A stretch of DNA of 53,379 bases from Pseudomonas sp. AL03 (GCF_029960815.1 NZ_JASBRE010000031.1:1-53379); one strand, 5' to 3'; shown: positions 9,085 to 17,440, counted from the stretch's first letter. Notes: generated by a model not told the origin, from the letters alone. Translations and numbers: made by a program.

Positions 9085-9113
9085 GCAGCGCTCCCGGCTA
9101 ACGGGAGCGCTGC
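9085..9113. terminator. Hairpin between convergent genes
   Basis: A perfect 12-bp GC-rich stem (9085-9096 with 9102-9113) with a five-base loop lies between convergent cynT and the BON gene. There is no T-run, so termination is likely but not certain. Confidence 0.55.
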
Positions 9114-9132
9114 GCTGACTCGATCGACGGGG

Positions 9133-9483
9133 TCATTTATCGTCCATCTTGGTTGACGATTGAGGCCGAATCTCAGTGCTCTCTTCGGCGTTGGGTGGCT
9201 CTGGAAAAGTGCCAGGCGTGAACACGTGAGTCAGCAAGTCTCTGGCATCGACTTCGACGACTCCCTGAACCGAACGGGCCAGAGCAACAGCCTGCTCACA
9301 CTGTTTGTGGGTGTTGACGCGACCGCTCAACGCCACCGTGCTCCCATGGGTTTTGACATGGATTTGCAGGCCGAGGCTTGGTTCGGCCATTGCCAGGGCT
9401 GACTTCACCCTGGCGGTAATCCACGTGTCGTGAACGCCCCTTTCCAGATCCTGGGAGTAATGTTGAAACGAATGAAGTTTCAT
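9133..9483 (-). CDS. BON-domain protein
   Basis: A 116-residue protein with one BON domain (about residues 18-85; ITARVKSALAMAE, the VALSGRVNTHKQCEQA core and GVVEVDARDLL). BON domains are thought to bind phospholipid or partner proteins. There is no signal peptide, unlike OsmY-type BON proteins, so it is probably cytoplasmic. The C-terminal 25 residues are polar and disordered-looking. It is a single gene convergent with cynT. Confidence 0.85.
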   Translation of the reverse strand: MKLHSFQHYSQDLERGVHDTWITARVKSALAMAEPSLGLQIHVKTHGSTVALSGRVNTHKQCEQAVALARSVQGVVEVDARDLLTHVFTPGTFPEPPNAEESTEIRPQSSTKMDDK

Positions 9484-9654
9484 GGTGCAACCCTCTTCAC
9501 GTAATCAGATGCGCTGTCCGTCCTATTTGCTATACAGCCCTCTGCCTCTCAGGCGAGCGTTAAGGGACATCTGATTCGTTTTGGAGTGCTCGCCACGCCA
9601 ATACAGACGCACATTAAGTATAGTGCGGCCGTCGCCTGGGGTCGGGATGCCGTC

Positions 9655-11157
9655 TCAGCGTTTGACCGACAGATCCGTCTGGGTCATGCGACTGCGGATC
9701 GTAAACACCCCATCGCCCGAGAGAATCGCGCTGCGAGCAAACAGTCGACCGCTCTCCCAGTTCGAAAGACCCAGTTCTGGCTTGTTCAGCGCGTACTGCC
9801 CGTCGACCCAACGGGTAATCCCGTTGCCGACAAAAGGTGCGTTGACCGCGTTGTAGAAGCGTTCCTGAGCCTCGGCGTCCTCACTGATCAATGACACGGT
9901 GAACTGCGGGCTATAGCGATTGAACAACGCGATGGCGCTGTCCAGGTCATCGACGATCTTCAGGCTGACTTCCGGGGTTTCTTCCCATTCCCACTCGCGG
10001 CCCAACTGATCCTCGGGCAGCGGTTCGGCCAAGGCTTCGGTTTGATAGCCTTCGGCGCGGTACACCTCAACGCTTGCGGTCTGCCACTCGGTCGGCAAGT
10101 ACTGCTCGCTGCCTTCGACGATGTGCAATTTGCAGCCCTGCCCCCGTGCGGTGCCGGCCTGCTGCAGCGCGTCCAGGAACAGCGGCAGCAACTCGGCGAT
10201 ACGGTCACGGTGGATCAGGCAGACGTTCAGGGTGTTGCAGACTTTGCGATCCAGCGAGTTGCGCACCACCGCGGCAAAGCGCTTGGCGTCCGCTACCTTG
10301 TCGGCGATCAGCCAGGCGCCACCAGTGCCGTGCAGGCTGACGGCGGTGCCGGCCTGTTGGGCGATGCTACCCAGTTGGCTGACGGCACGACCCGAACCCC
10401 GGGCCACCGCCAGCGACAGGCGCCGGTCGGCGAACATCGCCCAGCCGGCGGCGTGATTGACGCTTTCCACCAGCGACACCGCGCCAGTCGGCAACCCGGC
10501 GTCGCTCAGTGCCGGATTCAGCGCGTGGGTGACGATGGCTTGCGCCGTGCCCAACGCATCGCTGCCGATGCGCAGCACCGCCGTGTTACCCGTGCGCAAC
10601 ACACCGGCGGCGTCGGCAAAGACGTTCGGTCGGCCCTCGAAGACGAAAGCGACGATGCCCAAGGGCGAGACCACTTGCTCGACTTTCCAGCCGTCATGCT
10701 CGACGCAACTGACCACTTTGCCGCGCGTGGCCGACGCATCACGCCAGGCCCTGAGGCCGGCGATCATGTCGCGGCGCATGCGTTCATCCGCCAGAAGCCG
10801 TGTGGTGGAACGTCCGCGGGCCTTGGCCCGCTCGATGTCGGCCAGGTTGGCGGCTTCGATCAAAGCCCAGCAGTCAGGATCTTCCAGGCGTTGCGCGAAG
10901 CGATCAAAGAACTCGCTGATGGCTTGATCCGAGACCGCGGACATTGCGCTGAAAGCCGCTTCGGCACGCTCGATAGCAATGGCCGCCGCTTGCTGGTCAG
11001 CCACCGGGATCAGCAACAACTCGCCGCTGACCTGCTCCACCAGCAAATGGTCCCCGGGCTTAAAGCGCGCGGCCAGTTCGGGGCTGACCACAGAGACACG
11101 ATTCCCGGCGAAAGGGATCGGCGTGCCAGCGACTAGACGTTCGAGCGCAAGGGACAT
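9655..11157 (-). CDS. Long ProA paralogue (glutamate-5-semialdehyde dehydrogenase-like)
   Basis: An aldehyde dehydrogenase superfamily protein related to ProA, which reduces glutamyl-5-phosphate. The catalytic cysteine motif RKVCNTLNVCLIHRD and the NAD(P)-binding region with FEGRPNVFADAAG and RTGNTAVLRIG are clear. At 500 residues it is some 80 longer than ordinary ProA (about 420), mainly through an extended N-terminal domain (about 1-75). Pseudomonas normally keeps its housekeeping proA elsewhere, so this is probably a paralogue with a different substrate. It lies 148 bp downstream of glutaminase on the same strand, which hints at glutamine/glutamate-related metabolism. The true reaction is unknown. 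Confidence 0.82.
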   Translation of the reverse strand: MSLALERLVAGTPIPFAGNRVSVVSPELAARFKPGDHLLVEQVSGELLLIPVADQQAAAIAIERAEAAFSAMSAVSDQAISEFFDRFAQRLEDPDCWALIEAANLADIERAKARGRSTTRLLADERMRRDMIAGLRAWRDASATRGKVVSCVEHDGWKVEQVVSPLGIVAFVFEGRPNVFADAAGVLRTGNTAVLRIGSDALGTAQAIVTHALNPALSDAGLPTGAVSLVESVNHAAGWAMFADRRLSLAVARGSGRAVSQLGSIAQQAGTAVSLHGTGGAWLIADKVADAKRFAAVVRNSLDRKVCNTLNVCLIHRDRIAELLPLFLDALQQAGTARGQGCKLHIVEGSEQYLPTEWQTASVEVYRAEGYQTEALAEPLPEDQLGREWEWEETPEVSLKIVDDLDSAIALFNRYSPQFTVSLISEDAEAQERFYNAVNAPFVGNGITRWVDGQYALNKPELGLSNWESGRLFARSAILSGDGVFTIRSRMTQTDLSVKR

Positions 11158-11305
11158 GAAGCGGTTTCACCATGCAATGGGCGGCCGGAAAATGTATAGG
11201 AAAATCCCTGGAGCGTCATTAACCGCACGCCTGACCGGTGATCGAAAACCCAGAGGCCCGTCACCCCCTACGCTAAAAGACCGCTGTGACCCGGCACCAC
11301 CGTGT

Positions 11306-12214
11306 CTAGAACACCGACCAGCCAATCCGCTGACTCAGCAACTCCAGCGCGGCCATGCCCGCGAGGGAGTTGCCGGCGGTGTTCAACTCCGGTGACCAGA
11401 CGCACACCGTGAATTGCCCCGGCACCACCGCGACAATTCCCCCGCCCACACCACTTTTGCCGGGCAAACCGACGCGGTAGGCAAAGTTGCCGGCTTCATC
11501 GTAGAGGCCGCTGGTGGCCATGATCGAGTTGACCTGCTGGGTCTGGCGGGCGCTGAGGATCTGTTCGCCGCTGTGTTTGCAGAAACCGTCGTTGGCCAGA
11601 AAACAGAACGCCCGGGCCAGATCCACACAGGTCATGCGTAGCGCGCAATGGCTGAAGTAACTGCGCAGCACCGCTTCGACGTCGTTGTGAAAATTGCCGA
11701 AAGACTGCATCAGATAAGCCATCGCAGCGTTGCGCGCGCGATGCAGGTATTCGGACTCGGCGACCTTGCCATCCACCATGACTTGCGGGTTGCCGGACAG
11801 CCGGCGGACAAAGTCGCGCATGGACAACGCTGGCGCGGCAAAGCGCGACTGGTTGATGTCGCAAATCACCAGCGCACCGGCGTTAATAAAGGGATTGCGC
11901 GGGCGCCCGCGCTCAAACTCCAGTTGCACCAGCGAATTGAACGGTTGGCCGGAAGGCTCGTGACCCAGGCGTTCCCATATGGCTTCGCCGGAATGTTCAA
12001 TGGCCTGCACCAGGCTGAACACCTTGGACATACTCTGCACCGAGAACGGCGTGTGGGCATCGCCGGCGCAATACAGTTCGCCGTCATTGCCATACACCGC
12101 AATGCCCAGTTGATCGGGTGGCACCGTGCCAAGGGCGGGAATGTAGTCAGCCACCTTGCCCTGGCCGATCAAGGGGCGTACCGCGTCAAGGATCTCGTTC
12201 AACAGCGCTTGCAT
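11306..12214 (-). CDS. glsA: Glutaminase A
   Basis: A 302-residue serine-dependent glutaminase that hydrolyses glutamine to glutamate and ammonia. The beta-lactamase-like SxxK motif appears in SVQSMSKVF (Ser61, Lys64), and NPFINAGAL and KSGVGGGI are conserved family motifs. The ATG at 12214 gives the usual family N-terminus (MQALLNEILDAVRPLIGQGK); a longer frame to 12307 adds an atypical extension. It is followed by the ProA paralogue, possibly as a two-gene operon. A large REP doublet lies upstream. Confidence 0.95.
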   Translation of the reverse strand: MQALLNEILDAVRPLIGQGKVADYIPALGTVPPDQLGIAVYGNDGELYCAGDAHTPFSVQSMSKVFSLVQAIEHSGEAIWERLGHEPSGQPFNSLVQLEFERGRPRNPFINAGALVICDINQSRFAAPALSMRDFVRRLSGNPQVMVDGKVAESEYLHRARNAAMAYLMQSFGNFHNDVEAVLRSYFSHCALRMTCVDLARAFCFLANDGFCKHSGEQILSARQTQQVNSIMATSGLYDEAGNFAYRVGLPGKSGVGGGIVAVVPGQFTVCVWSPELNTAGNSLAGMAALELLSQRIGWSVF

Positions 12215-12339
12215 GCCAGGTTCCGAAGTCTCGCCCCATGGGATTGCGGGGACACTGACGCTAGACGCCACTGGTCGGGGCCGGATCACAGTTTTGTACC
12301 ATGCCATCGGCCAAACCCCTAGCAGCTCTGCGATCGGCT

Positions 12340-12498
12340 CTGTAGCAGCTGTCGAGCTCCAGCGAGGCTGCGTCGGCTGCGTCGGCTGCGAAGCAGTCGT
12401 AAACCCTATTTACGCGATTTACCTGAACTACCAAGTCGATCGATTTCACGACTGCTTCGCAGCCGAACGCAGCCTCGCAGGCTCGGCAGCTGCTACAG
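12340..12498. repeat. REP doublet (REPIN-like)
   Basis: Two inverted REP-type units face each other. The outer 12-bp arms (12340-12351 and 12487-12498) are perfect complements, and inner GCGAAGCAGTCGT / ACGACTGCTTCGC segments also pair. It is closely similar to the doublet at 49211-49354. The rest of the gap between glsA and the peptide gene (12499-12687) shows no gene. Confidence 0.8.
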
Positions 12499-12687
12499 GG
12501 CTGCGGTCTGGCTGAGAAATTTCAGGGGTTACGTATCAGAGTGTGTACAGCCGCGCCCCCGACACACCCCGCCCCTAAAACCCCGCGCCAAAGACACATC
12601 GCAGATACACCTGCTTGATGAAATGTGACTGTCGATTGGCTTCGCCGATCAAAGCGCTCAACTCACTCAATGCTACGGAGTATCACC

Positions 12688-12789
12688 ATGAAACAACTGG
12701 CCCACGGTTACAGCCAGGCCCAGGCTGACACGGCAGAAAAACCGGCGGAAGGTAAATGTGGCGAAGGCAAGTGTGGCGCCGGCGAGTAA
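12688..12789 (+). CDS. 33-residue EGKCG-repeat peptide (HvfA/bufferin-like)
   Basis: This small gene has CGGAG seven bases upstream of the ATG and encodes 33 residues. The N-terminal half includes LAHGY and is followed by an Ala-rich acidic linker; the C-terminal half reads EGKCGEGKCG. EGKCG repeats are the hallmark of HvfA/bufferin-type copper-binding RiPP precursors, whose cysteines are modified by MNIO (DUF692) enzymes. Those precursors normally carry an N-terminal signal peptide. None is present here, and the in-frame upstream sequence encodes no hydrophobic leader. The next gene is a DoxX-family protein, a usual partner. No DUF692 or DUF2063 gene is in the window. It could be a leaderless metal-binding peptide or a truncated relic. 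The existence of the gene is well supported; the function is inferred. Confidence 0.8.
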   Translation: MKQLAHGYSQAQADTAEKPAEGKCGEGKCGAGE

Positions 12790-12796
12790 CCCCCGC

Positions 12797-12818
12797 GTGG
12801 GGCACGCCGCTGCCCCAC
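12797..12818 (+). terminator. Intercistronic hairpin (attenuator-like)
   Basis: A 7-bp G/C stem (12797-12803 with 12812-12818) with an eight-base loop follows the peptide stop codon by seven bases. It lacks a T-run. Such hairpins often keep a small precursor message more abundant than the downstream gene. Confidence 0.5.
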
Positions 12819-12845
12819 TCCCCTGACTGAACGGAGATCAAGCCC

Positions 12846-13361
12846 ATGACCACCTCACTCTCATCGGCCGTGAAAGGCCTGCACCTGAACCTCGACCGTG
12901 CCGGCAGCTGGATCGCACCGCTGACTCTGCGGGTGTTTCTCGCCTGGGAGTTCTTCGAGTCCGGCCTGGAAAAATTCAATGGTGAAAACTGGTTCGCCGA
13001 TATTCAGGACAGCTTCCCGTTTCCCTTCAACCACGTTCCGGCCACGCTGAACTGGGAACTGTCGATGTGGGCCGAACTGATCTGCGCCCTGGCCATACTG
13101 GTCGGCCTGGGAACGCGGATCTCGGCAATCATTTTGACCGTGGTCACGGTCGTCGCGACCGCTGCCGTTCACTGGCCCGCCGATTGGTCTACATTGAGTG
13201 AGCTTGCTCAGGGTTACGCCATCAGCAACAAGGGTCACGGCAACTTCAAACTGCCGCTGATCTACCTTGCGGCCTTTACGCCGCTGTTGCTCTCGGGTGC
13301 CGGCAAGCTCAGCCTCGATGCGCTGCTGGCTCGATTTTTCTGGCGTCGTGATAATCGCTAA
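12846..13361 (+). CDS. DoxX-family membrane protein (HvfX-like)
   Basis: A 171-residue inner-membrane protein with about four helices. The DoxX signature is seen in LTLRVFLAWEFFESGLEKF and in the later WAELICALAILVGLGTR segment; further helices lie near residues 95-110 and 135-150. DoxX proteins are found with the EGKCG-type RiPP operons linked to copper. CGGAGATC precedes the ATG. It starts 56 bp after the peptide gene, and the two probably form one operon. A DoxX role separate from the peptide is possible. Confidence 0.88.
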   Translation: MTTSLSSAVKGLHLNLDRAGSWIAPLTLRVFLAWEFFESGLEKFNGENWFADIQDSFPFPFNHVPATLNWELSMWAELICALAILVGLGTRISAIILTVVTVVATAAVHWPADWSTLSELAQGYAISNKGHGNFKLPLIYLAAFTPLLLSGAGKLSLDALLARFFWRRDNR

Positions 13362-13494
13362 ACACCAGCACGTCGATAATGCCTCGAACTCCACAAGAAC
13401 GGAGCAATCGTAACGTATGCAGGCACTCCCAAGCTTCCAGGCCACACAACCCCAATAAGCTTCACCCCACTCACATGCGAAGACAGGAGCCACC

Positions 13495-14193
13495 ATGAGC
13501 GTGACCACCCAATGGATCGAGATCGACAGCCCCGACGGTAAATTCGGCGCTTACCTGGCAATTCCGCACACCCGCAAAGGCCCGGGGATCGTGTTGATCC
13601 AGGAAATCTTCGGCGTGAATGAACACATCCGCTCGGTCGTCGAGCAATACGCGGCCGACGGCTACCTGGTGATTGCACCGGACCTGTTCTGGCGCAGCGG
13701 CCCGCGCATCGAACTGGGCTACGACGAAGCTGGCTGGAAACGCGCCGTCGAATTGATGAACGCCACCGACATCGGCAAGGCGCAGAAAGATATCGAACTG
13801 GCCATCGACGCCTTGAAAGCCCAGCCCGGCCTGGACGGCGGCATTGCTTCTATCGGTTTCTGTTTCGGTGGCTTGCTCTCGTACCACACCGCCGCCAATG
13901 GGCTGGTGGACGTGGCAATCGCCTACTACGGCGGAGGGATCCAGAATCAACTGGACCGGGTCGATGAAATCGAGGTGCCGCTGCTGATGCACTTCGGTGA
14001 GCAGGACAGCCACATTCCGTTGGAGGCCGTGGAAAAAATCGCCGAGCGTTTCGATACCAACGATAACGTGGAGATTGTCGTGTATCCGGAAGCCGAACAT
14101 GGCTTCAACTGCTCGCACCGCGACAGCTACAACCAGCGCGCAGCGGCTGAGGCACATGGCAATACGCTGATCTTTTTGGGGATGGAACTGTAA
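13495..14193 (+). CDS. Dienelactone hydrolase family protein
   Basis: A 232-residue alpha/beta hydrolase of the carboxymethylenebutenolidase family. The nucleophile elbow is GFCFGG (cysteine nucleophile), with the acid in GEQDSHIP and the histidine in AEHGF, giving a complete Cys-Asp-His triad. ACAGGAG precedes the ATG. No chlorocatechol pathway genes are nearby, so the natural substrate is open. It lies 133 bp after the DoxX gene; co-transcription cannot be judged from sequence. Confidence 0.9.
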   Translation: MSVTTQWIEIDSPDGKFGAYLAIPHTRKGPGIVLIQEIFGVNEHIRSVVEQYAADGYLVIAPDLFWRSGPRIELGYDEAGWKRAVELMNATDIGKAQKDIELAIDALKAQPGLDGGIASIGFCFGGLLSYHTAANGLVDVAIAYYGGGIQNQLDRVDEIEVPLLMHFGEQDSHIPLEAVEKIAERFDTNDNVEIVVYPEAEHGFNCSHRDSYNQRAAAEAHGNTLIFLGMEL

Positions 14194-14236
14194 GGCCGAC
14201 ACAAACTAGCGAGAAACCTGTGGTCAGGGAGCTCGA

Positions 14237-14268
14237 CTGTGGCGAGGAGGCTTGCCCCCTCGCCACAG
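14237..14268. repeat. REP palindrome
   Basis: An 11-bp perfect inverted repeat (14237-14247 with 14258-14268) carries the GGCGAGG...CCTCGCC core typical of Pseudomonas REP units. It lies between the hydrolase and the kinase gene. Confidence 0.75.
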
Positions 14269-14380
14269 AGTGTTCACCAGGCTCAAGATCTACGTTAACT
14301 GACAGGCATTAGCCTATGAGTAGCTATGCTTGATGTGTGGCCAGCCCCTGGTAGCAACATCGTGAAAGGAGGCGTTTGAA

Positions 14381-14866
14381 ATGCAACTCATCACGTTGAA
14401 AATCGATAAACCGGAAGCGACGAATTTCATTTTTGGTCAGACGCACTTCATCAAGTCCGTCGAGGACATCCACGAAGCATTGGTCAATGCCGTGCCAGGT
14501 ATCCGCTTTGGCGTGGCCTTTTGCGAAGCCTCCGGCAAATGCCTGGTAAGGGGGTCTGGCACCGATAGCGCCATGATCGAACTGGCCCTGAAGAATGCGC
14601 AAGCCATCGCCGCAGGGCATAGCTTCATCATCTTCCTCGGCGATGGTTTCTATCCGCTAAACGTGTTGAACACCGTCAAAATGGTGCCAGAGGTGTGCCG
14701 TATTTATTGTGCAACGGCCAATCCGACTGAAGTGATTCTCGCCGAGACGGAACAAGGGCGAGCGATTCTGGGCGTCGTGGATGGCTTCTGTGCCAGTGGC
14801 ATTGAAGACGAGGAGGACATCCTGTGGCGCAAGAACCTGTTGCGACAGATCGGCTATAAACTTTGA
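14381..14866 (+). CDS. Adenosine-specific kinase
   Basis: A 161-residue member of the COG1839/DUF355 family, annotated as adenosine-specific kinase from structural work on an archaeal member. Matching features are the N-terminal strand ITLKIDKPE, the FGVAFCEASG motif and CRIYCATANPTEVILAE. An excellent ribosome binding site (AAAGGAGG) precedes the ATG. It is full length and stands alone, convergent with the SleB-type gene 20 bp away. The physiological role in Pseudomonas is unclear. Confidence 0.87.
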   Translation: MQLITLKIDKPEATNFIFGQTHFIKSVEDIHEALVNAVPGIRFGVAFCEASGKCLVRGSGTDSAMIELALKNAQAIAAGHSFIIFLGDGFYPLNVLNTVKMVPEVCRIYCATANPTEVILAETEQGRAILGVVDGFCASGIEDEEDILWRKNLLRQIGYKL

Positions 14867-14886
14867 GCACGCTCCGTTAAGTAGTT

Positions 14887-15507
14887 CTACCGCGCCGACC
14901 CACCACGCGGCTTATAAAAGAGGAACATCGAGGTCTCGGTGGTCTTGATGTACTTCCTGGCCCAATTGGGTTTCACATTCCGGTCGTGGAAATAGATCGC
15001 GCCGTGGGTTCGGTCGTTCAGTTGTTTGTTGAGCGCTTTGCGCGCGATTTCCTTGCCGGTCGCGTATTGGGTTTCTTCCTGGACCTGATCCGAGCGTCCA
15101 TCACACCACCACGAAAACTGACAATTCTTGGTTTCAGACCCCTGCTTGACCACGGCGCACACCGTGGCCGGAAATCCCTCATGGCCCAGTCGATTCATGA
15201 CGACGCTGGCGACGGCTTCCATGTCGGCGGACGATTTGCCTTTGGCTTCCCAGTAAATGGAACGGGCCAGACAGGTAATTGCATCGTCCATAGGCGACTG
15301 ACCGGCCGGATCGACCGCCTGAACTTCGGACGTGGTGATTGTTTCGGACTGGGGTACCGGTACATCGGTGCCCTTCTCCGCCGCTTTATGTTCAAGGGCC
15401 TCGGCCTTGTCTTCAGCCACTTCCTTTTTTTGCTCCTGCTCAGATGCAGTGGCGTGGCCGAAGAGAAGGGTTATTGCGAAGCAGGCGGCTATCCAGATAA
15501 CTCGCAT
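14887..15507 (-). CDS. SleB-type cell wall hydrolase
   Basis: A 206-residue exported protein. After a signal peptide (residues 1-22, ending GHATA) comes an Ala/Glu/Lys-rich linker to about residue 75, then the hydrolase_2 (SleB/CwlJ) domain starting at CLARSIYWEAKG with the catalytic Glu. NCQFSWWCDG and GAIYFHD are conserved in the family. It likely cleaves peptidoglycan as a lytic transglycosylase in the periplasm. The start at 15507 is favoured by the signal peptide and an upstream AAGGG. Confidence 0.9.
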   Translation of the reverse strand: MRVIWIAACFAITLLFGHATASEQEQKKEVAEDKAEALEHKAAEKGTDVPVPQSETITTSEVQAVDPAGQSPMDDAITCLARSIYWEAKGKSSADMEAVASVVMNRLGHEGFPATVCAVVKQGSETKNCQFSWWCDGRSDQVQEETQYATGKEIARKALNKQLNDRTHGAIYFHDRNVKPNWARKYIKTTETSMFLFYKPRGGSAR

Positions 15508-15682
15508 GACCAACCCTTCCGACTGAACCGGGAGCACGCCACGCTGGCGACTTTGCTTGATTGTAGTTGCGAAAAATCATTCCTACAGACGGACAAAAAA
15601 AACTGTATTTGGGCGCGAAAGGCATTGCGCTCGCGGGGGTGAAATCGCGCATCATGGGCGCAGTCAGCTCAAGGGGATTTCC

Positions 15683-16534
15683 ATGCGTTTCAAATCATCC
15701 GTTACGCGTTTTGCCACGTTGTCACTGGGTCTGTTGTTCGCCGTGAATGCGTTGGCGGCCGACGAGAAACAACTGATTGATTCGATCAACGTCTACCGCA
15801 GCCAGGTGCAGCGTTGCGCGGGTCAGGTCTCGCAGGAACTGCCACCGCTGGCAGCCGACCCACGGCTGGCGCTGTCCGCCACCAGCATCGGCAATCTGCA
15901 GCAGGCGATGGCGACCGCGGGTTATCCGATGAAGAACGTACAGGCGATCAGCCTGTCCGGGCCGCGCGATGCGCCGTCGGCGATGAAAGCCATTCAGGAA
16001 AGTTTTTGCCAGATCGTGTTGGACCCACAGTTCGTCGATGTCGGCGTGAGCCACCAGGACCGCGAGTGGCGCATCGTGCTGGCACGACCGCTGTTGAGCG
16101 CTCGCCTGGGCGACTGGCAGGCGGAAGGCCAGAAGCTGCTGGCCGAGCTCAACGCCGCGCGCACCCAGCCGCGCCAGTGCGGCACGCAATCCTTTGCCGC
16201 CACCACGCCACTCACCTGGAACGTCACGCTCGCGACCGCGGCCGAGGAGCACTCCCGGTCAATGGCCAACAACAATTACTTCGATCACAAGGACCGCGAT
16301 GGTCGTACGCCGGGTGACCGGGCTGAACTGGCGGGTTACAGCGGCGGGCAGATCGGCGAGAACATCACTGCCGGGCAAGACTCTGTGCGCAAGGTGGTCG
16401 ATGGCTGGGTGTCCAGCGCCGGTCACTGCGCGAACCTGATGAACCCGCAGTACCGGGAGTTGGGGGCTGCGTATGCGGTAGATCCGAAGAGTGATTCGGG
16501 GATTTACTGGACGGCAATGTTCGGGACGCCATAA
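15683..16534 (+). CDS. Secreted protein with two CAP (SCP/PR1) domains
   Basis: A 283-residue exported protein. The signal peptide covers residues 1-25 (ending NALAA). The C-terminal half (about 150-283) is a canonical bacterial CAP domain: LNAARTQPRQCG, a HSRSMANNNYFDH motif, IGENITAG and the W-HC-NLMNP region. The N-terminal half (about 27-140) looks like a second, degenerate CAP domain (INVYRSQVQRCAG; FVDVGVSHQ). AAGGGG precedes the ATG at 15683. The function is unknown; CAP proteins often bind lipids or act at the cell envelope. Confidence 0.88.
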   Translation: MRFKSSVTRFATLSLGLLFAVNALAADEKQLIDSINVYRSQVQRCAGQVSQELPPLAADPRLALSATSIGNLQQAMATAGYPMKNVQAISLSGPRDAPSAMKAIQESFCQIVLDPQFVDVGVSHQDREWRIVLARPLLSARLGDWQAEGQKLLAELNAARTQPRQCGTQSFAATTPLTWNVTLATAAEEHSRSMANNNYFDHKDRDGRTPGDRAELAGYSGGQIGENITAGQDSVRKVVDGWVSSAGHCANLMNPQYRELGAAYAVDPKSDSGIYWTAMFGTP

Positions 16535-16610
16535 ACGCCCGGTTTTTTTTGCAGGCAGAACCCGGAGCTCCCTTTTGGGCTCCGGACAGTAAAAACCCGT
16601 CATGGATTCT

Positions 16611-17399
16611 TCACACCTCCACCTGCACCACCTCGATCCCGAGCTTTTGATAGTCCTCGACATTGCCCGACGCCACATGACGCTCGGTGATCAGGGTATG
16701 GATGCGCTGACACGGTGCGACCACGAACGGCTCCATCGCCCCCAGCTTGTCGGCGGTGGTGACGGCAACGACATGGGAGGCACTGGCGAGCATCGCCTGT
16801 TTGACCGGCACCTCGTCGAAATGCAGGGAGCTGATACCGACTTCCGGGTGAATCGCGCAGACCCCGGTGAACAGCAGATCAGCCTTGATGCCCTCGATCA
16901 GCCGCAGAGTTTCATGCCCGCTGGCTGACATAGTCGCGGGATTGAGTTGCCCGCCGGCCAGAATCACCGTGATGCCTTTGTATTCGGCCAGGGTGATCGC
17001 GATCATCGGCGAGGCGGTGACGGCCGTAATGGAAATGTCCGACGGTAGCGATCGGGCGATCTGCAGCGTCGTACTCCCCGAATCGAAAATCACAATCTGG
17101 CCGTCCTGTACCTGGCGTGCGGCGAGTTGCGCCAAGTGTGTTTTCACTTCATCGGTTTCGCTGACGCGGGTGAAAAAATCCTTGCCGGTGTCCTTGGGTC
17201 GCGGCAGTGCCCCGCCGTGCACTCGCTGCACCAGCCCGGCGGTGGCCAGCTCCGCCAGATCACGGCGAATGGTGTCTTCGGACACCGCGAAATGCTGGCT
17301 CAGCTCGGAGGCCATGACCTTGCCGTCACGTTCGAGGATCAGCAGGATTTTTTGCCGGCGCAGATGAGGGAGCTCGGCGGCTGAGTGTTGGGCGCGCAT
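16611..17399 (-). CDS. DeoR/GlpR-family transcriptional regulator
   Basis: A 262-residue DeoR-family regulator. The N-terminal helix-turn-helix contains RRQKILLILERDG and VSEDTIRRDLAELATAG with the family VHGGAL motif. The C-terminal sugar-phosphate sensor domain carries IFDSGSTT and the later LFTGVCAIHPEVGISS and DHxK-like ADKLG signatures. It probably represses genes for a sugar or polyol phosphate, but no such operon is adjacent. Four 10-bp repeats lie directly upstream of its start and may be its own operator. Confidence 0.9.
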   Translation of the reverse strand: MRAQHSAAELPHLRRQKILLILERDGKVMASELSQHFAVSEDTIRRDLAELATAGLVQRVHGGALPRPKDTGKDFFTRVSETDEVKTHLAQLAARQVQDGQIVIFDSGSTTLQIARSLPSDISITAVTASPMIAITLAEYKGITVILAGGQLNPATMSASGHETLRLIEGIKADLLFTGVCAIHPEVGISSLHFDEVPVKQAMLASASHVVAVTTADKLGAMEPFVVAPCQRIHTLITERHVASGNVEDYQKLGIEVVQVEV

Positions 17400-17400
17400 G

Positions 17401-17440
17401 TTTTTGCCTGTTTTTGCGTGAAATTGCGTGTTTGTGCGAG
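17401..17440. promoter_or_regulatory. Four tandem 10-bp repeats upstream of deoR-like gene
   Basis: The sequence is four consecutive decamers of the type TTTTTGCGTG, matching at six or more positions each, starting two bases before the regulator's ATG. Ten-base periodicity puts each copy on the same DNA face. An autoregulatory operator is the likely explanation. Confidence 0.45.

Noticed and set aside
9136..11136. Long open frames antisense to the BON and ProA-like genes
   Set aside because: High-GC coding sequence leaves long antisense frames. These show no motifs or ribosome sites, and the opposite strand has clear families.
16562..16585. Hairpin between the CAP gene and the DeoR regulator as a terminator
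   Set aside because: The 7-bp stem has no T-run on either strand; too weak to list as a terminator.
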